Positions 19,698 through 30,805 of a stretch of 64,000 bases of DNA are shown in pieces (position 1 is the stretch's first letter; each line of letters opens with the position of its first letter). The notes beneath the pieces are model-generated. The model saw only the letters and a program-made list of their open reading frames with translations, made no database searches and had not been told where the DNA came from. This DNA comes from Lacinutrix neustonica (GTDB lineage Bacteria > Bacteroidota > Bacteroidia > Flavobacteriales > Flavobacteriaceae). The stretch lies in the NCBI RefSeq assembly GCF_026625145.1, contig NZ_CP113088.1, positions 1,116,001 to 1,180,000 on the forward strand, read 5' to 3'. The translations under genes and the position numbers were made by a program.

Positions 19698-22600
19698 ATG
19701 ATTCATTTCTTCGGAAACCAAAACAGTAAAATCTTTGCTGTTCAAGCAACAAAAGAATTATCAACCGAAACCATTTCAAAATTGACTTGGTTATTTGGCA
19801 ACCAGCCTAAAATAAATGCAGCGTCTTTGGACGCTTTTTTTATTGGTCCACGTGCTGCCATGATAACACCTTGGAGTACTAATGCTGTTGAGATTGCTCA
19901 AAACATGGGTATCGAAGATATTATTAGAATTGAAGAATTTGATGCTTGTACAGAACACTATGAAGATTTCGATCCTATGATTTCTGAAAAGTATAAAAGT
20001 CTGAACCAAAAGTCTTTTAGCATAGACATTCACCCTGAAGCCATTCTAAATATCGAGGATATATCAGCTTATAATCAAAAAGAAGGCTTATCGCTAAGTG
20101 AAGAAGAAGTAGACTACTTAGACCGTGTTTCTAAAAAAATTGGCCGTCCATTAACAGATTCTGAAGTCTTTGGATTTTCACAAGTCAATTCAGAACACTG
20201 TCGTCATAAAATATTTAATGGAACATTTATTATCGATGGTGAAGAAAAATCAAGCTCTCTCTTTAAATTAATTAAAGAAACATCGAAACAACATCCTAAT
20301 ACAATTGTTTCAGCGTATAAAGACAATGTCGCCTTTATCGAAGGTCCTAGAGTAGAACAGTTTGCACCTAAAACTGCCGACAAGCCTGATTTTTACCAAA
20401 CAAAAGACTACGAGTCGGTTATTTCTTTAAAAGCCGAAACCCATAACTTTCCAACAACGGTAGAACCTTTTAATGGTGCTGCAACGGGTGCTGGTGGAGA
20501 AATTAGAGACCGTTTAGCTGGCGGAAAAGGCTCGTTACCATTGGCAGGAACAGCGGTTTACATGACGGCTTATTCAAGATTAGAAGCCAATCGTCCTTGG
20601 GAACAAAAAATGGAAGCACGTCCGTGGTTATACCAAACTCCTATGGACATTTTAATAAAAGCCAGTAATGGTGCTTCAGACTTTGGAAACAAATTTGGGC
20701 AGCCTTTAATCTGTGGTTCTGTTTTAACTTTTGAGCATGAGCAAGATACTTCAACTACGCTCAGCACAAGCTCAAGAAAACTGGGTTACGACAAAGTCAT
20801 TATGCAAGCTGGTGGTATTGGATATGGTAAAGCAGATCAAGCCATAAAAGACACCCCAAAAACAGGAGACAAAATCGTTATTCTTGGTGGTGAAAATTAT
20901 CGTATTGGAATGGGTGGCGCTGCCGTTTCTAGTGCAGATACTGGAGCATTTGCTTCCGGTATTGAACTTAATGCGGTACAACGTTCTAATCCGGAAATGC
21001 AAAAAAGAGCAGCAAATGCTGTAAGAGGTATGGTGGAAAGCGATGAGAATTTTATCGTGTCTATACACGATCATGGTGCTGGTGGACACTTAAATTGTTT
21101 GTCTGAATTGGTCGAAGACACCGGCGGAAAAATAGATTTAGATGCACTACCCGTTGGAGATCCAACACTTTCGGCTAAAGAAATCATTGGTAACGAATCT
21201 CAAGAACGTATGGGGTTAGTGATTGCCGAAAAACATTTAGAGACTTTAAATAAAATAGCAGATAGAGAACGCTCACCAATGTACACAGTAGGTGAAGTTA
21301 CTGGTGATTACCGGTTTTCTTTCGAGTCTAAGACCAAAGGGGACAAACCTATGGATTTAGCACTTGAAGACATGTTTGGTAGCTCGCCTAAAACCATTAT
21401 GACTGATGTGACTATCGATAGAAATTATGATAGCGTTTCATACAATCCGGATGCGTTTTACAACTATCTGGATCAGGTTTTACAATTAGAAGCAGTAGCC
21501 TGTAAAGATTGGTTAACGAATAAAGTAGACCGTTGTGTTGGTGGCAAAGTAGCCAAGCAACAATGTGTTGGTCCATTACAAATCCCATTAAATAATGTTG
21601 GAGTAATGGCTTTAGATTATAAAGGCAAAGAAGGTGTTGCCACGTCCATAGGACACGCTCCAATTTACGGCTTAATTAATCCTGTAGCCGGCAGTCGCAA
21701 TAGCATTACTGAAGCACTAACCAATATTATTTGGGCGCCTTTAAAAGAGGGATTAAAATCTGTTTCATTATCTGCAAACTGGATGTGGCCTTGTAAAAAC
21801 GAAGGTGAAGATGCCCGTTTATATGAAGCCGTGCAAGCGATTTCAGAATACGCTATAGATTTAGGAATCAATGTTCCCACGGGAAAAGATTCGCTATCGA
21901 TGAAACAAAAGTATCCTAAAGAGGATGTGATTTCTCCTGGAACTGTTATTATTTCAGCCGCAGGAAATTGTAATGCAATTTCAAAAGTTGTAGAGCCTGT
22001 ACTTCAAAAGAATGGGGGCGCTATTTACTATATTAATATCTCTCAAGATGAGTTTAAATTAGGAGGAAGCTCATTCGCTCAAATACTAAATAAAATTGGT
22101 AATGAAACACCAACCGTTACTGATTCTGCATTTGTAAAAAAGGTGTTCAATACTATTCAACAACTAATAAAAGACGAACAAATTGTTGCCGGACATGATG
22201 TCGCTTACGGTGGTTTAATCACGACCTTATTAGAACTATGCTTTGCAGATACCAATCTTGGTGCTGAATTAGATATTACAGCATTAAATCAAAAAGAGTC
22301 TTATAAAGTCCTCTTTGGGGAAAATGCAGGTCTTGTGTTTCAAGCCAAAGACAAGACTGTTGAAACCATTTTAGAAGCTGCCAATATTGAGTTCTTTAAC
22401 ATCGGAAAAGTGACTGAAACAGACGTGCTAAGCATCATTAATCACGAGGAAGTTTTTACTATGACCGTCTCGCGTTTGCGTGATGTTTGGTACAATACCT
22501 CGTTTCTATTAGACCAAGAACAAACGGCTAACAATTTAGCACACGTACGTTACAAGAATTATGCGATTCAGCCATTAACCTATACCTTTCCTAAACATTT

Positions 22601-23387
22601 CACAGGTAAACTACCCACTGTTGACAATAATACCCCTAGACCAAAAGCGGCAATTCTACGTGAAAAAGGGTCTAATTCTGAACGCGAGATGGCCAATGCC
22701 ATGTACTTAGCAGGTTTTGATGTGAAAGACGTACACATGACCGATTTAATTTCGGGTCGTGAAGATTTAAGTGACATTCAGTTTTTAGGAGCTGTTGGTG
22801 GTTTTTCTAATTCCGATGTTTTAGGATCTGCTAAAGGTTGGGCAGGCGCTATTAAGTATAATGATAAAGCCAATAAGGTAATTAATGATTTCTTTAAAAG
22901 AGAAGACACGCTTTCCATCGGTATTTGCAATGGGTGTCAACTGTTTATGGAATTAGAGCTTATTAATCCTGAGCATGAGGTGCATGGAAAAATGAATCAT
23001 AATGATTCTAAAAAACATGAGAGTTCATTTACTTCAGTGGCGATTCAGAAAAACAATTCTGTGATGTTATCTAGCTTAGAAGGAACAACTTTAGGTGTTT
23101 GGATTTCTCATGGTGAAGGAAAATTCAATTTACCAAAAAACGAAGTAGACTATAGTATTGTTGCTAAATACGGCTATGAAGGGTATCCAAATAATCCTAA
23201 TGGTTCAGATTTTAATACCGCTATGTTATGCGACAAAACAGGGCGTCATTTAGTAACCATGCCACATATTGAGCGTTCAACATTTCAATGGAACTGGGCA
23301 AATTATCCTCAAGATCGAAAAGATGAAGTGTCACCTTGGCTAGAAGCTTTTGTGAATGCGCGATTATGGATTGAAAATAAAAAATAA
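19698..23387 (+). CDS. purL: Phosphoribosylformylglycinamidine synthase, large single-chain form
   Basis: 1229 residues, the usual length of the fused PurL. It converts FGAR, glutamine and ATP to FGAM in purine synthesis. From the N-terminus: a PurS-like domain, a linker, then two AIRS-like ATPase halves with the substrate loop HNFPTTVEPFNGAATGAGG and nucleotide-binding NVPTGKDSLSMKQKY. The C-terminal class I glutaminase has nucleophile Cys in SIGICNGCQLFMEL and catalytic His/Glu in ISHGEGKF and a late PHIERS. The gene is unbroken over 3.7 kb; the one CCAGA-type site seen in it, near 21473, is the usually spared ATCTGG context. Confidence 0.97.
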   Translation: MIHFFGNQNSKIFAVQATKELSTETISKLTWLFGNQPKINAASLDAFFIGPRAAMITPWSTNAVEIAQNMGIEDIIRIEEFDACTEHYEDFDPMISEKYKSLNQKSFSIDIHPEAILNIEDISAYNQKEGLSLSEEEVDYLDRVSKKIGRPLTDSEVFGFSQVNSEHCRHKIFNGTFIIDGEEKSSSLFKLIKETSKQHPNTIVSAYKDNVAFIEGPRVEQFAPKTADKPDFYQTKDYESVISLKAETHNFPTTVEPFNGAATGAGGEIRDRLAGGKGSLPLAGTAVYMTAYSRLEANRPWEQKMEARPWLYQTPMDILIKASNGASDFGNKFGQPLICGSVLTFEHEQDTSTTLSTSSRKLGYDKVIMQAGGIGYGKADQAIKDTPKTGDKIVILGGENYRIGMGGAAVSSADTGAFASGIELNAVQRSNPEMQKRAANAVRGMVESDENFIVSIHDHGAGGHLNCLSELVEDTGGKIDLDALPVGDPTLSAKEIIGNESQERMGLVIAEKHLETLNKIADRERSPMYTVGEVTGDYRFSFESKTKGDKPMDLALEDMFGSSPKTIMTDVTIDRNYDSVSYNPDAFYNYLDQVLQLEAVACKDWLTNKVDRCVGGKVAKQQCVGPLQIPLNNVGVMALDYKGKEGVATSIGHAPIYGLINPVAGSRNSITEALTNIIWAPLKEGLKSVSLSANWMWPCKNEGEDARLYEAVQAISEYAIDLGINVPTGKDSLSMKQKYPKEDVISPGTVIISAAGNCNAISKVVEPVLQKNGGAIYYINISQDEFKLGGSSFAQILNKIGNETPTVTDSAFVKKVFNTIQQLIKDEQIVAGHDVAYGGLITTLLELCFADTNLGAELDITALNQKESYKVLFGENAGLVFQAKDKTVETILEAANIEFFNIGKVTETDVLSIINHEEVFTMTVSRLRDVWYNTSFLLDQEQTANNLAHVRYKNYAIQPLTYTFPKHFTGKLPTVDNNTPRPKAAILREKGSNSEREMANAMYLAGFDVKDVHMTDLISGREDLSDIQFLGAVGGFSNSDVLGSAKGWAGAIKYNDKANKVINDFFKREDTLSIGICNGCQLFMELELINPEHEVHGKMNHNDSKKHESSFTSVAIQKNNSVMLSSLEGTTLGVWISHGEGKFNLPKNEVDYSIVAKYGYEGYPNNPNGSDFNTAMLCDKTGRHLVTMPHIERSTFQWNWANYPQDRKDEVSPWLEAFVNARLWIENKK

Positions 23388-23796
23388 AGAAGTTTTCCTA
23401 TTAAATTATTGAATAAGAGACTCGCGAGTGAAACATTTTTTACAGTATATTCAAGATTTTTAAGGAATAAACAGACTAAAAACGAGCATATACCACGCCT
23501 AAAAAATTAAAAAAACAGTCTTTTTTATATAATTAATTTCTAAAAAGCACCTTACTTTAGAGTAAACTACTTAACTTTACATCGAATTTATGTGAAATAT
23601 TTATTTAATTAAATGAAAGTTAAGGGATTCATTTAAAAATAGTTAGTTATTAAATAAACTTTGGTAAAACATAAATTCTTGCTATCAATCAATTAGCAGA
23701 GGAGCTGTTTTTTAACAGCTCCTTTTTTGTCTCACATATTTGACAATCCTTTATTTTATTCCTATTTTGCAAGACTTTTTAATGCATAACTGTTCA
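23388..23796. other. Intergenic region after purL
   Basis: About 410 AT-rich bases with no credible ORF. The only clear structure is the terminator at 23701-23728. It lies so far from the purL stop that a small untranslated transcript between them is possible, but I see no recognisable RNA. Confidence 0.4.
23701..23728 (+). terminator. Rho-independent terminator
   Basis: GGAGCTGTT / AACAGCTCC stem with a TTTT loop and a following TTTTTTG run. It sits 314 bases beyond purL and just before the acyl-CoA ligase. Confidence 0.8.
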
Positions 23797-25568
23797 ATGA
23801 TAAACGTTACACGCCTTTTCGATTTCCCATATTATCAACTTGAAAAATATAATCCGGATGCTTCCCTAGTCACGAAATATGATGGAAAATGGACGCCCAT
23901 TTCTACTAAAGACTATCTTGACAAGGCCAATGCTGTTAGTAGGGCTTTATTAAAGATGGGCGTTCAAAAAGATGATAAAATAGCCATAATTTCATCTTCA
24001 AATAGAACGGAATGGAATATCATGGACATTGGTGTATTGCAAGTAGGTGCGCAAAACGTCCCTATTTATCCAACCATATCTGCAGAAGATTATGAGTATG
24101 TATTAAATCACAGTGGCTCTATTTATTGTTTTGTTAGTGATGCTGAAGTACTTGAAAAAGTAAATAAAGTAAAAGCAAACACCCAAATAAAAGAAGTCTA
24201 TTCTTTCGATCATATTGAAGGATGCAAACATTATTCTGAATTATTTGAACTTGGAAAAGACCACAGTAATCAAAATGACGTTGAAGCTAGAAAAGTAGCA
24301 GTTAAACCAAATGATTTAGCAACTATTATTTATACTTCGGAACGACTGGAAGACCAAAGGGGGTTATGTTATCTCATGATAATATTACGAGCAATGTTTT
24401 AAGTGCCGTAAAACGATTACCGCTGTCTCAAGGGAATCCAAAAATATTAAGTTTTTTACCCATTTGTCATATTTTTGAACGTGTTTTAATTTACGTTTAT
24501 CAATATGCTGGGGTCGGCATTTATTTTGCAGAAGGTATTGACAAAATTGGGGACAACGCTAAAGAAATACAACCTAATTTAATGAGCGTCGTACCGCGTT
24601 TATTAGAAAAAGTATACGATAAGATTTACGCCAAAGGTTCCGATTTGTCCGGAATTAAAAGCAAGCTCTTTCACTGGGCGATTGCTTTGGGAGAACAATG
24701 GAAACCTTACGGAGAAAATGGCGCTTGGTACGAATTCAAATTAAGTATCGCAAACAAATTAATATTCAGCAAATGGCGTGAAGCCTTAGGAGGCGAACTC
24801 ACCACTATGGTTTACGGTAGCGCCGCTCTGCAACCCAGATTAACACGTATTTTTTGTGCTGCTGGCATGCAGGTTATGGAAGGTTATGGACTTACAGAAA
24901 CCTCTCCTGTAGTTTCCGTAGGGATGTATCGTGATCATCATTTTAAAGTAGGTACTGTTGGTAAACCTATAGATGGTGTTGAAGTTAAAATTGCCGAAGA
25001 TGGTGAATTACTTATAAAAGGACCGAACGTCATGTTAGGCTATTATAAAGATCCGGAAAAAACAGCAAGTGTTATGACTGGCGATTATTTTCACACAGGA
25101 GATAAAGGCGAAATAGACGCCGATGGTTTTCTTAAAATTACAGGACGTAAAAAAGAAATGTTTAAAACTTACGGCGGAAAATATGTGATTCCAACGTTGT
25201 TAGAAAACGATTTAAAACAATCTCGATTTATAGAACAAATCATGGTCGTTGGCGAAGGCGAGAAAATGCCTGCAGCCATAATACAACCTAATTTTGAATT
25301 CATACAAGATTGGATAGATAAAAAAGGTAAAAAAATAGGCAAAACGGAAACAGAGATTGTTTGCTCTCAAGACGTTATCGATCGCATCCAACAAGAAGTA
25401 GATACCTGTAATAAAAAATTTGGTAAATGGGAACAAATTAAACGTTTCGAATTAACACCAGATGTTTGGTCTATTGAAGGCGGCCACTTAACACCAACCA
25501 TGAAAATGAAACGTGAAATCATTAAAGGCATTTATCAAGACCTTTATGACAAGATATATAGAGCTTAA
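23797..25568 (+). CDS. Long-chain fatty-acid-CoA ligase, AMP-forming (frame break at 24337)
   Basis: 590 residues from MINVTRLFDFPYYQ. It activates fatty acids to acyl-CoA at the cytoplasmic membrane. After repair the AMP-binding P-loop reads YTSGTTGRPKGVMLSHDN, the hallmark of the family. Further motifs are EGYGLTETSPVVSVG, YFHTGDKGEIDADGFLKITGRKKE and a C-terminal LTPTMKMKREII with the catalytic Lys. TCGG at 24337-24340 stands for TCTGG and breaks exactly that P-loop. It precedes the MarR and beta-oxidation operon, so it probably feeds it. Confidence 0.92.
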
Positions 25569-26271
25569 ATTTAGTTGATATGGCTATTAAAAAAGCCCTG
25601 TGATTGGTTCACAATAAACATTCACAGATAGAGTATCCTTCTCCTGAATGGGTTCTAATCATTATCGCTTTTTCTGCTAATAACATTGTCAAAAATGTCA
25701 TGACCCATCACTTTGTCTAGTATGTGTTTTGAATTACAAGGCATAACATACACTTTCGTTGACGCACTAAAAATTACTGGTTTCATGGTAAAACATTTAT
25801 TTGACTGTGATACTCAAACAAATTAATAAGGTTGATATAATAAAAATGCCCCTTTTTTTTTATAGAAGAGGAGATTTCTAATAGCCCTACACACAATCTA
25901 ATGCAAGCATTATTTGCTATTTATTAAAATTAAAATAGCTTAAGTAGTTAAACGAAGCGCTCTCCAATTAAAATTAACGCCCCTAATGCCCTTTGAATCG
26001 ACATATTAACTGTCCTGATAATTACGTTTAAAGCCACATATTAAAGAATCGTATGGATTTAAACCACCTGAATAAAAACACTTCATATGCATTAAGAATA
26101 GATTTATTACATCCATTTTTTTATCAATACTTCAATAAATAGTAGCACACAAACAACTAATTAGCAATGCATAACACATCTTTTTAACAATTTGATAATA
26201 TTTATCATATTTATTATGCACGCATAGTATTTTTTCTTATCTTTGAAAACCTCAACATTAGGAATTTAACT
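25569..26271. other. Long intergenic region before the beta-oxidation operon
   Basis: About 700 AT-rich bases. No ORF with coding character, no tRNA and no clear repeat. A T-run after ATGCCCC near 25850 resembles a weak terminator. The last 40 bases hold the probable operon promoter. This is unusually long for this window. Confidence 0.45.
26238..26245 (+). promoter_or_regulatory. Probable -7 element of the beta-oxidation operon
   Basis: TATCTTTG matches TAnnTTTG and lies 27 bases before the MarR start. No good TTTG box is found at the standard upstream spacing, so the element is only moderately supported. Confidence 0.45.
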
Positions 26272-26726
26272 ATGAAAGATAAGACTATAGATTATTTACT
26301 GCGCACCACTTGGTTGGCAGTTAATAAAATGTATAATGAAGAAGCTGCCAAATTCGATACGACTATGGCAACTGGTTTCACCCTTCTAAGTATCGATCCG
26401 AGCATGGTACGCCTTCAACGTCTTTGGGTCCTATTATGGGAATGGAAGCCACAAGCCTGTCACGAATACTAAAAAAAATGGAAGAACTTGGACTAATAGA
26501 ACGTAAACCAAACCCGGAAGATGGTCGTGGTGTATTAATCTATTTAACCGATTTCGGAAAAGAAAAAAGAGAATACTCTAGAGAGCGTGTTTTAACTTTT
26601 AATACCGTGATTAAAGAACACATATCTGAAGAAAAATTAAAGCACTTTCAAGAAGTCACAGAAACCATAAACGAATTAATTTCAAACAAAAAAATATACA
26701 ACCAAAAACAAACTGTTTTAAAATAA
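26272..26726 (+). CDS. MarR-family transcriptional regulator (frame break at 26398)
   Basis: 151 residues after repair, a winged-helix dimer. The recognition region reads PIMGMEATSLSRILKKMEELGLIERK, followed by the wing NPEDGRGVLIYLTDFGKEK. CCGA at 26398-26401 stands for CCAGA; repair gives LLSIDPEHGTPSTSLGPIMGM. It is the first gene of the beta-oxidation cluster, with one base between it and the FadB-like gene. It probably senses acyl-CoA and represses its own operon, but this is inferred from position. Confidence 0.85.
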
Positions 26727-26727
26727 T

Positions 26728-29136
26728 ATGAGCACACGTAGAATTAAAAAAGTAGCTATTATTGGTTCAGGAATTATGGGAAGCGGTATCGCTTGTCATT
26801 TCGCCAATATTGGTGTAGATGTATTACTATTAGACATTGTTCCCGGAGAACTAAACGACAAAGAGAAAGCCAAAGGCTTAACCTTGGAGGATGACGTTGT
26901 TAGAAATCGACTAGTTAACGACGCGTTAACCGCCTCGTTAAAATCTAAGCCGTCTCCTATTTATCACCCCTCTTTTGCTAGCCGAATTTCCACTGGTAAT
27001 TTGGAAGATGATATTGCAAAAGTGTCAGAGGTAGATTGGATCATGGAAGTCGTTGTTGAACGATTGGATATTAAACAACAAGTTTTTGAAAAGCTTGAAA
27101 AGTACAGAACACCTGGGACATTAATAACCTCGAACACCTCTGGTATTCCTATTAAGTTTATGAGTGAAGGGCGTTCTGAAGATTTTCAAAAGCATTTCTG
27201 TGGAACACACTTTTTTAATCCGGCACGTTATTTAAAATTATTTGAAATCATTCCTGGTCCTAAAACAGCCCCTTCTGTTTTAGACTTTTTAAATGAATAT
27301 GGTGAAAAATTCTTAGGCAAAACATCTGTTATTGCTAAGGACACCCCTGCTTTTATTGGAAACCGAATTGGGATTTTCAGTATCATGAGTTTGTTTCACA
27401 CCGTTAAAGAATTAGATTTAACCGTTGAGGAAGTAGATAAATTATCAGGCCCCGTAATTGGTAGACCTAAGTCGGCCACTTTTAGAACTGTTGACGTTGT
27501 TGGTCTTGATACTTTAGTTCACGTGGCTAACGGGATTAGAGAAAACTGCCCTGACGACGAACGCAAAGAATTATTCGTTTTACCAGATTTCATCGATACC
27601 ATGATGGAAAACAAATGGCTAGGAAGTAAAACGGGCCAAGGATTTTATAAACTAGAAAGAAAAGCTGATGGTTCTAAAGACATTTTAACTTTAGACTTAA
27701 ATACATTAGAATACAGAGCTAATAAACGAGCTAAATTTGCCACTTTAGAATTAACAAAAACAATTGATAAAGTTGCAGATCGTTTTAAAGTATTAATCAA
27801 AGGAAAAGACAAGGCGGGAGAATTCTACCGTAAGAGTTTCTCGGCATTATTCGCTTACGTTTCAAACCGTATTCCTGAAATCACAGATGAGCTTTACAAA
27901 ATTGATGATGCTATGAAAGCAGGGTTTGGATGGGAACATGGCCCGTTTCAAATGCGGGATGCTATTGGTGTTGAAAAAGGAATAGAAATGATGCAAGCTG
28001 AAGGTTTAAAACCTGCAGATTGGGTGATGGATATGGTACAATCCGGAAGTGATAACTTCTACTCTATTAAAGATGGTGCCACCTATTTTTACGATATCCC
28101 TAAGAAATCGCAAGAAAAAATCCCTGGACAAGATGCATTTATCATATTAGACAATATTAGAAAAACAACAGAAGTCTTTAAAAACTCCGGCGTTTCCGTT
28201 CAAGATTTAGGTGATGGTATTCTAAATGTAGAATTCCAGTCTAAAATGAATACTATTGGAGGTGATGTTTTAGCAGGACTAAACAAAGCCATTGATATGG
28301 CTGAAAAAGATTTTGCGGGACTAGTAGTAGGAAACCAAGGACCAAACTTCTCGGTTGGTGCAAACATTGGGATGATTTTCATGATGGCAGCAGAGCAAGA
28401 ATATGATGAGCTAAATATGGCCATCAAATACTTCCAAGACACCATGATGCGCATGCGTTATTCTTCTATCCCAACCATTTCTGCACCTCACGGCATGGCA
28501 CTTGGTGGTGGTTGTGAAATTTCATTACATGCAGATAAAGTTGTTGCAGCTGCAGAAACGTACATGGGACTTGTAGAGTTTGGTGTCGGCGTGATTCCTG
28601 GTGGTGGGGGTTCTAAAGAAATGACCTTAAGAGCATCAGACACGTTTAGAAAAGGAGATGTCCAGTTAAATACTTTGCAAGATTACTTCTTAACCATTGG
28701 TATGGCAAAAGTTTCAACTTCTGCCTACGAAGCTTTCGATTTAGGCCTTCTTCAAAAAGGTAAAGATATTGTTGTTGTTAACAAAGACAGACAGATTGCT
28801 GTGGCTAAAGCACACGCTAAATTAATGGCTGATGCTGGTTACACACAACCGGTACACAGAAAAGATGTCTTGGTACTTGGAAAACAGGCACTAGGCATGT
28901 TCTTAGTAGGTACTGACTCAATGAAGGACTCTAACTACATTAGTGAACACGATCTCAAAATTGCTAATAAATTAGCTTACGTTATGGCTGGTGGCGATTT
29001 ATCGGAGCCAACGTTAGTAAGCGAACAGTACTTATTAGATTTAGAGCGTGAAGCTTTCCTTTCGCTTTGTACAGAACGTAAAACGTTGGAAAGAATTCAG
29101 CACATGTTAACCAAAGGAAAACCTTTAAGAAACTAA
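26728..29136 (+). CDS. 3-hydroxyacyl-CoA dehydrogenase / enoyl-CoA hydratase (FadB/FadJ-like)
   Basis: 802 residues, unbroken. The order is reversed relative to E. coli FadB. The N-terminal NAD-binding domain has VAIIGSGIMGSGIACHFA and the catalytic region around CGTHFFNPARYLKL. The C-terminal crotonase domain (from about residue 490) has the oxyanion-hole strands GLVVGNQGPNFSVGANIG and PHGMALGGGCEISLHAD and the loop GVGVIPGGGGSKEM. It performs hydration and dehydrogenation of acyl-CoA intermediates. It is followed after 5 bp by the thiolase. Confidence 0.93.
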   Translation: MSTRRIKKVAIIGSGIMGSGIACHFANIGVDVLLLDIVPGELNDKEKAKGLTLEDDVVRNRLVNDALTASLKSKPSPIYHPSFASRISTGNLEDDIAKVSEVDWIMEVVVERLDIKQQVFEKLEKYRTPGTLITSNTSGIPIKFMSEGRSEDFQKHFCGTHFFNPARYLKLFEIIPGPKTAPSVLDFLNEYGEKFLGKTSVIAKDTPAFIGNRIGIFSIMSLFHTVKELDLTVEEVDKLSGPVIGRPKSATFRTVDVVGLDTLVHVANGIRENCPDDERKELFVLPDFIDTMMENKWLGSKTGQGFYKLERKADGSKDILTLDLNTLEYRANKRAKFATLELTKTIDKVADRFKVLIKGKDKAGEFYRKSFSALFAYVSNRIPEITDELYKIDDAMKAGFGWEHGPFQMRDAIGVEKGIEMMQAEGLKPADWVMDMVQSGSDNFYSIKDGATYFYDIPKKSQEKIPGQDAFIILDNIRKTTEVFKNSGVSVQDLGDGILNVEFQSKMNTIGGDVLAGLNKAIDMAEKDFAGLVVGNQGPNFSVGANIGMIFMMAAEQEYDELNMAIKYFQDTMMRMRYSSIPTISAPHGMALGGGCEISLHADKVVAAAETYMGLVEFGVGVIPGGGGSKEMTLRASDTFRKGDVQLNTLQDYFLTIGMAKVSTSAYEAFDLGLLQKGKDIVVVNKDRQIAVAKAHAKLMADAGYTQPVHRKDVLVLGKQALGMFLVGTDSMKDSNYISEHDLKIANKLAYVMAGGDLSEPTLVSEQYLLDLEREAFLSLCTERKTLERIQHMLTKGKPLRN

Positions 29137-29141
29137 GAAAA

Positions 29142-30336
29142 ATGAAAACAGCATATATAGTAAAAGCATATAGAACCGCAGTTGGTAAAGCACCAAAAGG
29201 CGTATTCCGATTTAAAAGAACAGATGAGTTGGCAGCAGAAACCATCAAATACATGATGAAGGAATTGCCAAACTTGGACCCAAAACGTATTGACGATGTT
29301 ATCGTTGGTAATGCCATGCCGAGAAGGTTCTCAAGGTCTAAATATGGCGCGTTTAATCTCTTTAATGGGATTAGAAGTTGTTGATGTCCCTGGAGTTACC
29401 GTTAACCGTTTTTGCTCTTCCGGAGTAGAAACCATTGCAATGGCTACTGCAAAAATTCAAGCAGGAATGGCCGATTGTATCATTGCTGGGGGCGCAGAAA
29501 GTATGAGTAGCGTACCCATGACCGGTTTTAAACCGGAATTAAATTACGATGCCATTGTAAAAGCGGGTCACGAAGATTATTATTGGGGCATGGGAAATAC
29601 AGCAGAAGCCGTAGCGAAGCAATTCAAGGTATCTCGTGAAGATCAAGATGTCTTCGCTTATAATTCTCATATGAAGGCCTTAAAAGCATTAGCCGAAGAT
29701 CGTTTTCAAAATCAAATTGTTCCTATCGAAGTTGAGGAAACTTATATCGATAACAATGGTAAAAAAGCGACCAGAACGTATACGGTAACCAAAGATGAAG
29801 GACCGCGTGCTGGTACGAGCAAAGAAGCTCTAGCTAAACTTAGAGCCGTGTTTGCTGCTGGTGGCAGTGTTACTGCTGGTAATTCTTCACAAATGAGTGA
29901 TGGTGCCGCGTTTGTTATGGTGATGAGTGAAGACATGGTTAAGGAGTTAAATTTAGAACCAGTGGCTAGAATGGTAAACTATGCTGCGGCTGGTGTTGAG
30001 CCTCGCATCATGGGTATTGGGCCAGTAAAAGCCATTCCAAAAGCCTTAAAATTAGCAGGTTTAAAACAGGACGATTTATCGCTTATTGAATTAAATGAAG
30101 CTTTTGCCTCTCAATCCTTAGCCGTCATTCGTGAATTGGATTTGAATCCGGAGATTATTAACGTCAATGGTGGTGCTATTGCATTAGGTCATCCACTGGG
30201 GTGTACCGGAGCAAAATTGTCTGTACAGCTCTTTGATGAAATGCGTCAACGAGATATGAAAGGGAAATACGGTGCAGTCACCATGTGTGTAGGTACAGGA
30301 CAAGGCGCTTGTGGCATATTTGAATTTTTAAACTAA
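29142..30336 (+). CDS. Acetyl-CoA acyltransferase, FadA-like thiolase (frame break at 29319)
   Basis: 397 residues after repair. It cleaves 3-ketoacyl-CoA. The nucleophilic Cys is in VTVNRFCSSGVET, the His in INVNGGAIALGHPLGCTGAK, and the second active Cys in MCVGTGQGACGIFE. CCGAGA at 29319-29324 stands for CCAGA; correction gives VGNAMPEGSQGLNMARL. It is coupled to the FadB-like gene upstream. Confidence 0.93.
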
Positions 30337-30409
30337 AAGAAAAAAGATTGTTAAAATAAAGAGAATAAATAATAGATTAAGAGAGAACAGAAAAAGAGAT
30401 ACAAACACG

Positions 30410-30762
30410 GTGTGTGCGAAGCAAAGACATAACTATAAGAATTTAAAGATTTGGAAACTAAGCTTAGAGATTACATTTCTGATGTGCTCCTAGACTTTCC
30501 TAAACACGAAAGATTCGATTTAAGTTCCCGGATAAGTAAATGTTCTGTGTCTATGCCAAGCAACCTTGCAGAAGGATCTGCTAGAACCAATAAATCTTTT
30601 AGTCATTTTCTTGACATCTCTTTAGGCGCTTCATTCGAATTAGGCACCCAGTTGTTAGTCGCACAACATAGAAAATATATAAAAAAAGAAACCTTAACAA
30701 TACTAGAAGAAAAAATAGAAGAATTCCAACGAATGACCATGGGATTTCAAAATAGTCTGTAA
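30410..30762 (+). CDS. Four-helix-bundle protein (23S rRNA intervening-sequence family; start uncertain, frame break near 30465)
   Basis: The family signature is visible: NYKNLKIWKLSLE in one frame, then DYISDVLLDFPKHERFDLSSRI and SVSMPSNLAEGSARTNKSFSHFLDISLGASFELGTQL split over adjacent frames. One base appears to be missing around 30462-30468 (TTAGAGATTAC for a presumed TTAGAAGATTAC). No ATG is seen in the first frame; GTG at 30410 is the best candidate. The gene sits between FadA and the acyl-CoA dehydrogenase, flanked by AT-rich AGAGAA/TCTTCTATTTTC repeats, which looks like an insertion into the operon. Its molecular role is unknown. Confidence 0.65.
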
Positions 30763-30805
30763 TAGAGTCTATCTTCTATTTTCTATCTTCTTTAATCTAA
30801 AAATT

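Noticed and set aside
25569-26271. Hidden gene or RNA in the 700-base gap before the MarR gene.
   Set aside because: All frames are short and AT-biased, and I could find no strong hairpin or conserved motif.
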